Positions 1 to 9,363 of a DNA stretch of 64,000 nt are shown here, piece after piece. The translations under genes were made by a program, and so were the position numbers. Positions within the stretch are counted from its first letter, which is position 1, and the number at the start of each line of letters is the position of its first letter. The notes beneath the pieces were generated by a model. That model did no database searches. It had not been told where the DNA came from and saw only the letters and a list, made by a program, of their open reading frames with translations. Source of the DNA: Paramoeba atlantica (taxonomy: Eukaryota; Discosea); contig CDRNVI010000059.1 in assembly GCA_977017575.1 (NCBI GenBank), positions 372,001-436,000 of the forward strand, given 5' to 3'.

Positions 1-2573
1 TCCTCATCCCCCACACCCTCGAGGTCCGCCCCCCCTCTGACCCGCTCCTCTTCCACGAGGGTACCCCCCTGACCCTCCAGGTGTGTCTCCAGGACACCCG
101 CCCCGCACGTGAGACCCCCCCCTTCGAGTCCCACGTGCTCTCCCCCGTGGTGTTCCAAGTAACGGGGAACGCCCAGCGCGTGGAACTCACGGGCTCGTTC
201 GTCACCGGGGGACGTAACACCAGCAGCCCTGGGGATACGAATCAACCCACACGACTGGAGCTCTACCGTGAGAGTCACTGTCCCCACGGGGTCGAGACGG
301 GGGGGGGAGAGCCACAACCGGGGAAGGCAGAAGAAGAGAACGAAGAGGGCGTCGCCTTCTCCACCCGGCTGTACCTCCCCCCCGGGTCCTACGCGTACCA
401 GTACGTGGTGGATGGGGAGACGCGGGTGTCCGAGGCGGCCCCGACGGGGGTGGGTGCAGGCGCCCAGGGGGTGTGTAACCTTTGTGAGGTGTCGGTGAGT
501 GCCCCCGCACGAGAGACCCAGTCCTTGCTGCATGTACGGTGGCTGCGGAGCACGGAGGGGGGTGTTGGGGGGTTTGAGGTGATTCCCAATGCAAAGGAAC
601 TGACGTATGTGCCCACTGCGGGGGATGTGGGGCATTTTTTGCGTGCGGAGGTTTTGGTGTATGATGAAGGGGAGTTTCAGTTTCCGTTGTTTGCGATTAC
701 GCCGAATATTGAGCCTGGGCTTCCGCTTTGCGCCCACATGGAGCTGAGTGGACGTTGTGTGGAGGGGGCGTCGTTGGTGCTGGATGTGGAGTATGCCGGT
801 GGGGAGGAGGGCCAGAGTGAGACACGGTGGTTCCGTGTTGTGGATCACGACGAAGAGGTGCCGCTGGATACGAATTCCCCTGCGTATGTTCTCTCCCCCT
901 CGGACGTCGCCCACCGTATCAAGGCGGAGTACCTCCCGGTACGCCAGGACGGGGAACGTGGGACCCCTGCGAGTCGGTACAGCGACGTCATCCTCCCCCG
1001 TCCCTGCGTCACGGGACTTGGTCCCATCACCGGGGAGGGGGTAGAGGGCGCCACACTCACGGTGGAGTGTGACGACCCCACGGCACTCCAACAAAAATGT
1101 CACCTCCAGTGGGGTCACTACGACCCTCGCTCCGGGGAATTCCACCCCCGTCCCGGCGCCCACGACCTGTCCTACCCCCTCACCCTTCCCGATGTCGGGG
1201 CTACTCTCGCGCTACAGTGTACCCTTAAAAGCGCATCCCCCACCCGTTTAAGCCCCACCCCGGAGCTTCGCCTGCGCTCGGACCCGATCCGCGCCGCCCC
1301 CCCGACCATCGAGGACTTTCGGCTCACCGGGTCCCCCACCGAGGGCAGTGCCCTCCAGCTGCACTACAGCTACCGCGGAGGTAACCCCGGGGCCCACCAG
1401 CTCGTGTGGTTCCGTGAGTCCACGGGGGGGGACGCGGGAGGGGGGGTACGGCAGGTCGTGGAGGAGACGACCCATGGCAAGGGGAGGGGGAGTAGGGGGA
1501 GTACCCGTAGGGGGAGTAGGGGGAGTACGGCTACGGGTACTAACACTACAAGTACTACGGGTATGAGTGCTACGGGTACGGCTACTCCGGGTATGAGTAC
1601 TACGGGTACGAGTCCTACGGGTACGGCTACTCCGGGTACGAGTGCTACGGGTACGAGTACTATGGGTACCTGTGGCTTGGCTGCGCCCCTGTGCCTACGT
1701 CGTGTGCTCACGACCGGGGATGTGGGGTACCGTATGGGTGCGATGCTCACACCTGTACGTAGTGACGGGGTACACGGGGCTACGGTGGAGGTGGTGGGGG
1801 GGTGTGCGGTGGGGGCAAGGGGGCCGCAGGTGGGGGGACCGATGAGGGTACGATGGGAGAGGGGAGGGGAGGGGGTGACTATAGGGGTAGTGGAGTACAC
1901 GTATGTTGGGGGGAAGGAGGGGGAGAGTCATGTGGAGTGGTATAAAGTGGAGGAGGGGGAGGGAGAAGAGGGGGAGGGGAGGCTGATTCAGGATGGGGGG
2001 AGGGAGTGCGTGGTGGATGGGAGTGAGGTGGGGGAGGGAGAGTTGATTCGGGTGGTGGTGACTCCGGTGCGGAGTGATGGGTTACGTGGGCCCTCGCGTG
2101 TGGTGGAGAGTCGGGTGTCATGGGATGCGGGTGATGGAGGTGAAGAGCTTGGAATGAAAACCGAGATAGACCCGAGCATCTCCATAATCCAGGGTGGCGA
2201 CGAGGCAAACACTGAGGAACTTAACCCTAATGTGGATGAAGTGGAATATCCTCGTGAACTTGAGACCGATGGGAATAGGTCATTGAGTGACAGGGGTCAA
2301 GATCCTGCGACGACCGTCGAGGTGCAGCCAAACACTCCCGTACTCCATGGCGACGAGGAGGAGGACGTTGAGGAGACCACTTGTGTGGATCTGTCGGAAC
2401 GTCCTCATGAACTTGAATCCGATGGGGATCGGTCATTGGAGAGCTCTTCTACAAAAGAGGAAGTCACAGCCACAGCAATGCAAGTGGCAGTTGAAGGAAA
2501 CGGTTTGGACGATCTGCCAGATGTTTCCGAAGTTTCCAGCTTGCAGGATGAGGTTGAACCTTACATACAATAG
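1..2573 (+). CDS. AIR9-like protein with AMPK-type glycogen-binding module, 5' partial
   Basis: The reading frame is open from base 3 to the stop at 2571-2573 and has no convincing ATG near its left end, so the gene begins outside the window. From about base 140 to 500 it encodes a CBM48/AMPK-beta-like module (YQYVVDGE, RVSEAAPTG). Then come about five Ig-like repeats of the AIR9 (A9) type, recognised by W-(Y/F)-R, a D-V-G-x-x-(L/I/M) turn and TPVRSDGxxG. The clearest lie at 510-700, 730-990, 1000-1260, 1300-1790 and 1830-2120. A Gly/Ser/Thr-rich tandem insert interrupts the fourth. The tail (2150-2573) is acidic and holds a duplicated segment with the core ELE(S/T)DG(D/N)RSL. AIR9 proteins are known as cytoskeleton-associated; glycogen or starch binding is inferred from the CBM48 match. 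Composition is very GC-rich and strongly strand-skewed up to about 2150 and normal after. Confidence 0.72.
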   Translation, partial: LIPHTLEVRPPSDPLLFHEGTPLTLQVCLQDTRPARETPPFESHVLSPVVFQVTGNAQRVELTGSFVTGGRNTSSPGDTNQPTRLELYRESHCPHGVETGGGEPQPGKAEEENEEGVAFSTRLYLPPGSYAYQYVVDGETRVSEAAPTGVGAGAQGVCNLCEVSVSAPARETQSLLHVRWLRSTEGGVGGFEVIPNAKELTYVPTAGDVGHFLRAEVLVYDEGEFQFPLFAITPNIEPGLPLCAHMELSGRCVEGASLVLDVEYAGGEEGQSETRWFRVVDHDEEVPLDTNSPAYVLSPSDVAHRIKAEYLPVRQDGERGTPASRYSDVILPRPCVTGLGPITGEGVEGATLTVECDDPTALQQKCHLQWGHYDPRSGEFHPRPGAHDLSYPLTLPDVGATLALQCTLKSASPTRLSPTPELRLRSDPIRAAPPTIEDFRLTGSPTEGSALQLHYSYRGGNPGAHQLVWFRESTGGDAGGGVRQVVEETTHGKGRGSRGSTRRGSRGSTATGTNTTSTTGMSATGTATPGMSTTGTSPTGTATPGTSATGTSTMGTCGLAAPLCLRRVLTTGDVGYRMGAMLTPVRSDGVHGATVEVVGGCAVGARGPQVGGPMRVRWERGGEGVTIGVVEYTYVGGKEGESHVEWYKVEEGEGEEGEGRLIQDGGRECVVDGSEVGEGELIRVVVTPVRSDGLRGPSRVVESRVSWDAGDGGEELGMKTEIDPSISIIQGGDEANTEELNPNVDEVEYPRELETDGNRSLSDRGQDPATTVEVQPNTPVLHGDEEEDVEETTCVDLSERPHELESDGDRSLESSSTKEEVTATAMQVAVEGNGLDDLPDVSEVSSLQDEVEPYIQ
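1486..1668 (+). repeat. Minisatellite inside the AIR9-like gene (Gly/Ser/Thr-rich)
   Basis: Degenerate 12-15 bp units of the kind ggtacgagt-gctac are repeated in tandem. They encode a low-complexity Gly/Ser/Thr stretch (SATGTATPG and similar) that splits one Ig-like repeat. The reading frame stays open throughout. Confidence 0.75.
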
Positions 2574-3083
2574 GGTCAATTAAGGTCGCTAGTTTATCCT
2601 AATGCATTATTCCGTCATTTCATTCTCTATTTTTAGGCGGGTTGTACTTAGTGGTGGACCACCAGATCATATTTAGAACATAAGATTGCTCACTAGAATT
2701 CGAAATATCATCCTACCTTGAATTAAAATAGAAAACATTAGAGGATTACATTTATTTGGAGAGAATGGCATGAAGGTCGAAGGGCGTCTGTCTATATTTT
2801 TTTTCTTGAAAACAAAGTACTACAAAGTGAATGTAAAAATAAATTAGATCAATCTAGCTGTGTATGTTTGCAGTGTATGGAATTCGTTCCTTGCTTTGTT
2901 GATTCTAACACGTGCACTAGCGTTATTGCACAATACTTCTCACACATTATTGCACATCGTTTGGTCTATACGTTTAGTGTCTATACATTGAATGTCTGTA
3001 CATAGAGTACCAGCATTCTTATGATCTTCTTGCGCACTCTTACACATGTGTCCATGCACACGTAGTATGTTCATGCAGTTATT
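2574..3083. other. Intergenic spacer
   Basis: AT-rich spacer between the AIR9-like gene and YKT6. The part at 2900-3080 holds short runs of related words (tattgcacat, ctatacgttt, gtctatacat, gtctgtacat). No gene or clear promoter element is recognised. Confidence 0.6.
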
Positions 3084-3722
3084 ATGAAGTTAATTGGACT
3101 TGTTCTGTTAAGTAACCCAAGCGACAAGACTTCAGATCCTGTGGTCTGCGTATCCGCAGTAGATGTCAGTTCAGTAGGATACCTTCAACGTTCATCTGTG
3201 CGCGAACTCATCATATTTCTTTCACGAATGATCTCGAAATCACTCGCCGTGTTACTTGTCACAGGACAACTTCATCAAGTCAAAGAAAAAGAATATTGTG
3301 TTCACGCTTTTCCTACACCAAATGGAATTACTGCGGTAGCAATTACAGATGAATCATATCCGGCAAATAATATTCTTTCAATACTACAAGGACTCTCTTC
3401 GAAATTTTGGCATAAATATCAGGAAATGCTGCAAATGTACGATGTACCCTTTACTGATGAATTTGCAGCCCCTTTTTATGAAAACGAGTTGTGGGCCTTA
3501 CTGAAAAAGCATGAAACTCCAGTGGATCCCGATTCTATCTTTCTAATTCGACAACAACTAGAAGAAACTAAAGTTGTTTTACATCAAGCTGTTGATTCCC
3601 TTTTAGAACGCGGGACACATATTGATGAATTGGTATCTAAAAGCGCAGAACTTGGTTTTGCATCGAAAGCTTTTTACAAAACAGCGAAAAAAACGAATTC
3701 TTCTTGTTGTTCGATTACTTGA
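3084..3722 (+). CDS. YKT6: Ykt6-like R-SNARE
   Basis: The 212-residue product has the full Ykt6 layout: an N-terminal longin domain (about 1-135), an R-SNARE motif (about 148-205) with the zero-layer arginine at R176 (LLERG), and a C-terminal CCSIT. In Ykt6 proteins the paired cysteines are lipid-modified: the CaaX cysteine is prenylated and the upstream one palmitoylated, so the protein cycles between cytosol and membranes without a transmembrane helix. No transmembrane segment is visible here, as expected. Length is close to that of other Ykt6 proteins (about 200). The ATG at 3084 starts the longin domain directly (MKLIGLVLL). Role by family: membrane fusion in Golgi, endosomal and vacuolar/autophagic traffic. 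No intron is visible. Confidence 0.93.
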   Translation: MKLIGLVLLSNPSDKTSDPVVCVSAVDVSSVGYLQRSSVRELIIFLSRMISKSLAVLLVTGQLHQVKEKEYCVHAFPTPNGITAVAITDESYPANNILSILQGLSSKFWHKYQEMLQMYDVPFTDEFAAPFYENELWALLKKHETPVDPDSIFLIRQQLEETKVVLHQAVDSLLERGTHIDELVSKSAELGFASKAFYKTAKKTNSSCCSIT

Positions 3723-3886
3723 GAATGACAAAACTATCCCCTTTTTTATTGAGTTCACTTTTGAATGGGGGCTTTCAATGAAAGATCATTTAATTCACAG
3801 ACAGAGACAACTAAATTCCGAACCAAGAACACTTTTTTCCTTGCACTTCTTTCGCGTTTTATGAAGTTTTATTCAGCTTACTGTGA

Positions 3887-3939
3887 CCCCCCCTTTAATA
3901 CGGACAGATTTTTGGACTTTGTCCGTATTAAAGGGAGGG
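3887..3939. repeat. Perfect 16-bp inverted repeat downstream of YKT6
   Basis: CCCTTTAATACGGACA at 3891-3906 is matched by its exact reverse complement at 3920-3935 with a 13-nt loop. The C/G runs outside extend the stem imperfectly. It lies about 170 bp past the YKT6 stop, so it may be a 3'-end hairpin or the remnant of a small foldback element. Confidence 0.7.
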
Positions 3940-4207
3940 TGCCCATGGCGCAGAAAATGCCGCTATTTCTTACCCGATAAAATACAATATTAAAAATATC
4001 GCCCGTCCTTCTCGAGAAAGGCGAATTAAAGGAATCTCTGGAACATAAAGAAAAGAAGTCCCCTGGAGAATAATGCGGTGATGGGATGTTGAGGAGTGAA
4101 GGTCGGACAGGGGGGATGTCTGGGTTGGGTGACTGACGTGTAGGCATTTAAGTAGCAGAGCAATTAAAAGAAAAACATTATGAAAGATGATACAATGTAA
4201 AAGAGTT

Positions 4208-4402
4208 AATTGAGGGGCTGCGGGTGGCGAGGTTTCGTGAGGTTTCACCAAGGTTTCGCGAAGTTTCACAAAGGGCTTAATCGAGGTTCCGAGGCTTCGT
4301 CCAGGTTTCACTGAGGTTTCATCCAGGTTTCACCGAAGTTTCATCCAAGTTTCACCGAGATTTCACGAGATTTCGCGAGGTTTCACCCGCAGCCCCTCAA
4401 TT
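4208..4402. mobile_element. Small foldback/MITE-like element
   Basis: A 19-bp terminal inverted repeat (AATTGAGGGGCTGCGGGTG at 4208-4226, exact complement at 4384-4402) encloses about 155 bp of degenerate tandem words of the type aggtttcaccgaag. It has no coding capacity. Perfect ends and a repeat-filled centre suggest a non-autonomous inverted-repeat element. No second copy was seen in the window. Confidence 0.6.
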
Positions 4403-5147
4403 GTCTGGTTAAGTACAATTATTCGTGCCTTGGTGGTTCATGAACCATGAACCAGAATCAAACCTTTGTACAGTGGTCGTCAGCATAACGTGCCCTTTCT
4501 CTAGAATTCGCCATTTTTGTGCGTTTTTTCTTATTTTTGTAGCATTGAAGAGATATCGGCGAGCTTGTGCCAAAGATGGAGTCATTTCTCTAAAATGAAC
4601 AATTTTTCCGAAATTTTTGCGAACGAAAAAATATTTTTTTTTTGTTGTTTGAAAAAGATGACTCTTTTTTTGGAATCGGTTTTGGGTTTCTTCTATAGTT
4701 GATGTACTTACATAACACCGTGAGGTATTGTGTGTGCCTTGCTACACATTTTTACATGATACACTTTCCTATGGTACATAAATCAAATCATTATTAGCCT
4801 TCTAGTAAAACACAGGACCAGGGCATTCCAATCCGGGTGCGCAAAGCAAATAACTTTCTGATGAATCCCAGTGTCATAGCACAATGGGATATTGTTCTGT
4901 GCAAAACGTTCAATACCGAATGTTAGTATCTGTAGATATGTGCGGGTTTCAGTGAGTCGCTGTGGGCTGCTGCTCACGATAGACGAGTCAGAATCCAGAA
5001 TAACCAAGTGTCTCCACCCTACTCCTATGGCGCCCCAAACTTGACATCTTGGCTCCCAGCGTACTTTTTTCTTCAGGCAGGTTGTTGGACGGCATACATC
5101 TTCCTCAATGAACTTCGGCTAAGCAGCTCAGCCAGATTCTCCTGAAA
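4403..5147. other. Intergenic region without recognised genes
   Basis: AT-rich stretch with T-runs around 4510-4680. Only short, compositionally random open frames are present. Nothing further is recognised. Confidence 0.55.
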
Positions 5148-5390
5148 GGGAGTATGCCCCTCCTCTTACTCACTAAGTTGATGATGTTTTGGGTCTTTTG
5201 ACTCCGAAAAGTTATGGCCCCTCAACTCCCCAAACGGGTAGTCCGAATACGTCTGGCGGCGTATCCGGAGAGCCAGCCATAGCAAGCTATGGCTGACCTC
5301 CGCTTGGAGAGGAGTTAGGTTTCCAAATATTATCCTCCAATAAAGGAAGCCAATAATTAACAGCTCGGATAGGAGGGGCTCGCTACTCCC
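5148..5390. other. Strongly self-complementary segment, possible structured RNA
   Basis: The left end (gggagta-t-gcccctcct, 5148-5164) pairs with the right end (aggaggggc-tcgc-tactccc, 5371-5390) to close a 243-nt domain. Inside are further hairpins: ccgaatacg / cgtatccgg at 5243-5267, agccatag-caag-ctatggct at 5274-5293 (perfect) and ctcc-gctt-ggag at 5298-5309. The pattern looks like a folded RNA or an inverted-repeat element. I could not match it to snRNA, SRP, RNase P or 5S consensus sequences, and strand is unknown. Confidence 0.4.
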
Positions 5391-5437
5391 CAACATGGTT
5401 TAACAAGCTAAGCCACGACCCTTCCTAACTTTAAATT

Positions 5438-5502
5438 GTTGTGTGGATACTACCCTAGTTTCTTGACGTCTTGTTTTACTTAGGCCGGGTAGTTCCACAA
5501 CA
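5438..5502. other. rDNA-spacer stem-bulge-stem motif, copy I
   Basis: An outer stem (gttgt-gtgga-t-actaccc against gggtagt-tccacaac) encloses the bulge TAGTTTCTT, a weak 6+6 inner stem (GACGTC / TAGGCC) and the 10-nt loop TTGTTTTACT. The same architecture, with different stems, occurs three times at 8048-8232. This is the least well paired copy. Confidence 0.5.
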
Positions 5503-5717
5503 TGGGAGATGGTGGCGGCGAAGGGGTCGGCGAAAGGGGGCGCGGCCGAGAGCGCGATCGGAGGGAGAGCGCGGCGGGGAGCACGATGGGAAGCTCGGCG
5601 GGATCTGCGGCGGGGAGCGCGGGGAGAAGCGCGGCGAGTAGAGCGGCAGCGAGCGGCGGAGAGGACGAGAAGGGGGCGAGTAGGCGGCCAGCTGCGGGTG
5701 CGCAGGCGGCGAGCAGT
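5503..5717. other. GC-rich spacer at the left edge of the rDNA block
   Basis: G/C-rich, partly purine-skewed sequence with repeated gcg/gag words. It is open in several frames on both strands because of composition. No gene is recognised. Confidence 0.5.
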
Positions 5718-7887
5718 GTGGCCACCAGCTGGCCACCCTATCGTAAAGTGGCCACCTGACCACCCCCCTAAGAAAAAGTGGCCATCCTATGGAAAAGTGG
5801 CCACCTGGCCACCCTATGGAAAAGTGGCCACCTGGCCACCCTCTGGAAAAGTAGCCACCTGGCCACCCTATGAAAAAGTGGCCAGCTGGCCACCCTATGA
5901 AAAAGTGGCCAGCTAGCCCCGCTTTGGTTGGCCAGCTGGCCACCCTCTGGAAAAGTCTCATGGTTGGGTCAGACACCCATTCACACGACAACAAAGTCCT
6001 TATGCACGACCTGGTGTAAGTGTTGGAGGAATCTCCTTAACAAGGAGTAAACAAAGATATAGGAGTAAACAAAGGCCATGCCTTGATCACAAAGACGCTC
6101 CGCATTACGGCGTGGGGATCTCAGGAACGTGCTTCTCATGTGCACAAGAACAGGTGTGAATCAACACACTACCTTCTTACTTAACCTCTTTTACACACAG
6201 CTTGGGTCTTACGGCATACACAAGAGTAGGTGCATACGACGCATAAGACCCCACCTGGCCACCCTCTGGAAAAGTAACCACCTGGCCACCCTAAGAAAAA
6301 GTAGCCACCTGGCCACCCTATGAAAAAGTGGCCACCTGGCCACCCTATGAAAAAGTGGCCACCTGGCCACCCTATGAAAAAGTGGCCACCTGGCCCCGCT
6401 TTGAAAAAGTGGCCACCTGGCCACCCTATCGAAAAGTAGCCACCTGGCCACCCTCTGGAAAAGTAACCACCTGGCCACCCTAAGAAAAAGTAGCCACCTG
6501 GCCACCCTATGAAAAAGTGGCCAGCTGGCCACCCTCTGGAAAAGTAGCCACCTGGCCACCCTATGGAAAAGTGGCCACCTGGCCACCCTATGAAAAAGTG
6601 GCCACCCTATCGAAAAGTGGCCACCTGGCCACCCTATGAAAAAGTAGCCACCTGGCCACCCTCTGGAAAAGTAGCCACCTGGCCACCATATGAAAAAGTG
6701 GCCAGCTGGCCACCCTATGAAAAAGTGGCCACCTGGCCACCCTATGAAAAAGTGGCCACCTGGCCACCCTATGAAAAAGTGGCCACCTGGCCACCCTATT
6801 AAAAAGTAGCCACCTGGCCACCCTCTGGAAAAGTAGCCACCTGGCCACCATATGAAAAAGTGGCCACCTGGCCACCCTATGAAAAAGTGGCCAGCTGGCC
6901 ACCCTCTGGAAAAGTGGCCACCTGGCCACCCTATCGAAAAGTGGCCACCTGGCTACCCCATAAAAAAGGGGCCACCTGGCCACCCTATGAAAAAGTGGCC
7001 ACCTGGCCACCCTATGAAAAAGTGGCCACCTGGCCACCCTATGAAAAAGTGGCCAGCTGGCCACCCTATGAAAAAGTGGCCAGCTGGCCACCCTATGAAA
7101 AAGTGGCCACCTGGCCATCCTATCGAAAAGTGGCCACCTGGCCACCCCATAAAAAAGGGGCCACTTGGCCACCCTATCGAAAAGTAGCCACCTGGCCACC
7201 CTATGAAAAAGGGGCCACCTGGCCACCCTATGAAAAAGTGGCCACCTGGCCACCCTATGAAAAAGGGGCCACCTGGCCACCCTATGAAAAAGTGGCCACC
7301 TGGCCACCCTATGAAAAAGTGGCCACCTGGCCACCCTATGAAAAAGTGGCCACCTGGCCATCCTATCGAAAAGTGGCCACCCGGCCACCCCATAAAAAAG
7401 TGGCCACTTGGCCACCCTATCGAAAAGTAGCCACCTGGCCACCCTATGAAAAAGTGGCCAGCTGGCCACCCTATGGAAAAGTGGCCACCTGGCCACCCTA
7501 TGAAAAAGTGGCCAGCTGGCCACCCTATGAAAAAGTGGCCAGCTGGCCACCCTATGGAAAAGGGGCCACCTGGCCATCCTATCGAAAAGTGGCCACCTGG
7601 CCACCCCATAAAAAAGGGGCCACCTGGCCACCCTATGAAAAAGTGGCCACCTGGCCACCCTATGAAAAAGTGGCCACCTGGCCACCCTATGAAAAAGTGG
7701 CCAACTGGCCACCCTATGAAAAAGTGGCCAGCTGGCCACCCTATGGAAAAGGGGCCACCTGGCCATCCTTTCAAAAAGTGGCCACCTGGCCACCCCATAA
7801 AAAAGGGGCCACCTGGCCACCCTATCGAAAAGTAGCCACCTGGCCGCCCTATGAAGAAGTGGCCACCTGGCCACCCTATGAAAAAGT
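5718..7887. repeat. 27-bp rDNA-spacer satellite (main array)
   Basis: Tandem 27-bp units consist of a TGGCCA-(C/G)C-TGGCCA dyad followed by ccctatgaaaaag. The variant TGGCCAGCTGGCCA is a perfect 14-bp palindrome; the common CACCTG form has one mismatched pair. About 235 bp of array precede a spacer block at 5956-6249, and about 1.64 kb follow it. Because 27 is a multiple of three and units lack stops, long frames with nine-residue WPPYEKVAT-like repeats run on both strands; these are artefacts. Confidence 0.92.
5956..6249. repeat. IGS block repeat, copy within the 27-bp array
   Basis: About 290 bp beginning tctcatggttgggtcagaca and ending cgcataagac. It is nearly the same as 16289-16570 on the far side of the rRNA genes, apart from a short indel near the 'aacaaggagtaaac' stretch. 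It interrupts the 27-bp satellite, so this region is rDNA intergenic spacer. Confidence 0.85.
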
Positions 7888-8906
7888 GTGGTGTCCGGGT
7901 GATAGCCAGGCACGATCCAAAATTTACTGCTTTTAGCCGCGTGCTCCAGGCTATGAAATCATAGCTTTTGCCGCACTGCACACTTTTTAGGCTGTGCGCA
8001 CTACGGACGGCACATCGGCCAAGCATCCAATGATCATTTGTTAGTGTGTATGGGTATTTACCCTAGTTTCCTAGTGTTTCGTTGTGTTAACACTGGGTAA
8101 CTCCATACGCGGGAAAGAATCTGTCCTACTTTTTTAGCACCTTGATTTATTGGTGACGGGCAGACTCTTTCCGCGGCATTCCTCACACCCTAGTTCTTTG
8201 GCGCCTTGTTTTGTTGCCGCCGGGTGTTGGAATTGCTATTTTTGGAGATGAAAAAGGTCCAAAAAGTTGTTCACCCACTCACTGTAATCCTGTAAGAAAC
8301 CCCTTTTGTCCTACAAGTGGGGTCGTAGCGCAAGCTTCTCTCGCGAGAGACTTCCCTATGTCGGTCCTCGTACTCTTTTGAAGCGGGGCTGAGACAACTT
8401 TCACACCGTTGGCGGTGCAGGTGGTGAAAGAGAAAAAATTAGAGATCAGCAATGAGGGGATTCACGCGGCGACGTAGGCATTGAACAAGGGTTTTCTTTC
8501 TCAAAAGTTTCTACAGAAAGTGTGTGTTTCCACTCACGCACCTCACTGGAGACACCCCATTAACTGGGTAGCGCGAGACTTGCTAACCAACGCTTAAGTG
8601 AATCTCGTGTTGCGTCAGGCTCTGCTTTGCTTGTATTCGCTAAAACTACACTGCTCCGGATTGTTAGAATTGAAGATTTTTATGCTTTGGTCTCTGCTGG
8701 AGATGGGGTAGGATTATCTCTCCCACCTGACACATCCAAAAGGATATCTAGACAACATCATCCCGTTCGGTTAATAAGAAAGGGGTGCTTAACGAAAAAG
8801 TGGTGCTTAGCAAAGAAGGGGTGGGTTGCCTGGAAAAGTAACGTACCTTCTTGGTTTCCCGAAACGATTTATTCCGTGAGATCCCGATGATTAGTCCTTC
8901 CCGAGA
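7886..8906. repeat. ~1 kb IGS module, left copy
   Basis: Almost identical to 18522-19553, offset 10,636 bp. The only base difference I found in the aligned part is T8227 versus C18863, plus a 10-nt insertion near 19529 in the right copy. The module is rich in hairpins: gctatga-aa-tcatagc at 7951-7966, the palindrome TCTCTCGCGAGAGA at 8338-8351, and the three motifs at 8048-8232. It lies 0.5 kb upstream of 18S and is the best candidate region for pol I promoter, enhancer or replication-fork elements. An 87-codon frame in it starts at a non-ATG codon and is not called. Confidence 0.85.
8048..8232. other. rDNA-spacer stem-bulge-stem motifs, copies II, III and IV
   Basis: Three adjacent copies lie at 8048-8108, 8109-8174 and 8179-8232. 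Each has an outer stem of 11-17 bp ending in CC(C) / GGG, then a 5' bulge of 8-10 nt (TAGTTTCCT, TACTTTTTTA, TAGTTCTT), a 6+6 inner stem and a 10-nt loop (TCGTTGTGTT, TTGATTTATT, TTGTTTTGTT), with the inner stem running directly into GGG. Inner stems are AGTGTT/AACACT, AGCACC/GGTGAC (four pairs) and GGCGCC/GCCGCC (five pairs). Stem sequences differ between copies while pairing is kept. The set recurs at 18684-18868. Confidence 0.6.
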
Positions 8907-9102
8907 TGGAAAAAGTGGCCACCTGGCCACCCCCCAAAAAAAGTGGCCACCTGGCCACCCCCCAAAAAAAGTGGCCACCTGGCCACCCCCCAAAAAAAGT
9001 GGCCACCTGGCCACCCCCCCAAAAAAAGTGGCCACCTGGCCACCCCCCCAAAAAAAGTGGCCACCTGGCCACCCCCCCAAAAAAAGTGGCCACCTGGCCA
9101 CC
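8907..9102. repeat. 27/28-bp satellite, second array upstream of 18S
   Basis: Seven tandem units share the TGGCCACCTGGCCA dyad of the main array but carry a C-run/A-run spacer (accccccaaaaaaag) instead of ccctatgaaaaag. Units differ by the length of the C run. The array ends 260 bp before the 18S gene. Confidence 0.9.
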
Positions 9103-9363
9103 AAAAACACGGTTTGCATTTTGTATATATAAGATGAAAAAAATTTTGGATGGTTCGACCCGTAATTGAAAGTGAGGCGAAAGTGCCCACAAGTCGCAAC
9201 GCAGCTCACTCGTATGATTGAATACATCTTGTGGCTTCCTAGTAAGCCGATGTATGCACGATGAGGAACAGAAATACAGTCCCATTGAGATGGGTACTAC
9301 ATTGAACCTTGCAGTTTACTGTGAGGGAACAGATTGAGAGAGGAATCACCCTCCCTTTCAAGA

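Noticed and set aside
5166-5396. 76-codon minus-strand frame in the self-complementary segment
   Set aside because: The DNA is dominated by inverted repeats, and the frame has no recognisable domain.
6588-8026. Long open frames of 300-440 codons on both strands through the 27-bp satellite
   Set aside because: Unit length is a multiple of three and contains no stops, so all frames stay open. The products are nine-residue repeats and the region is rDNA spacer.
8627-8890. 87-codon frame present identically at 19263-19526
   Set aside because: It begins at a non-ATG codon and its identity follows from the duplicated 1-kb module. No domain is recognisable.
5718-9102. Possible CRISPR array (regular repeats)
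   Set aside because: Units are contiguous without unique spacers, and the setting is eukaryotic rDNA spacer.
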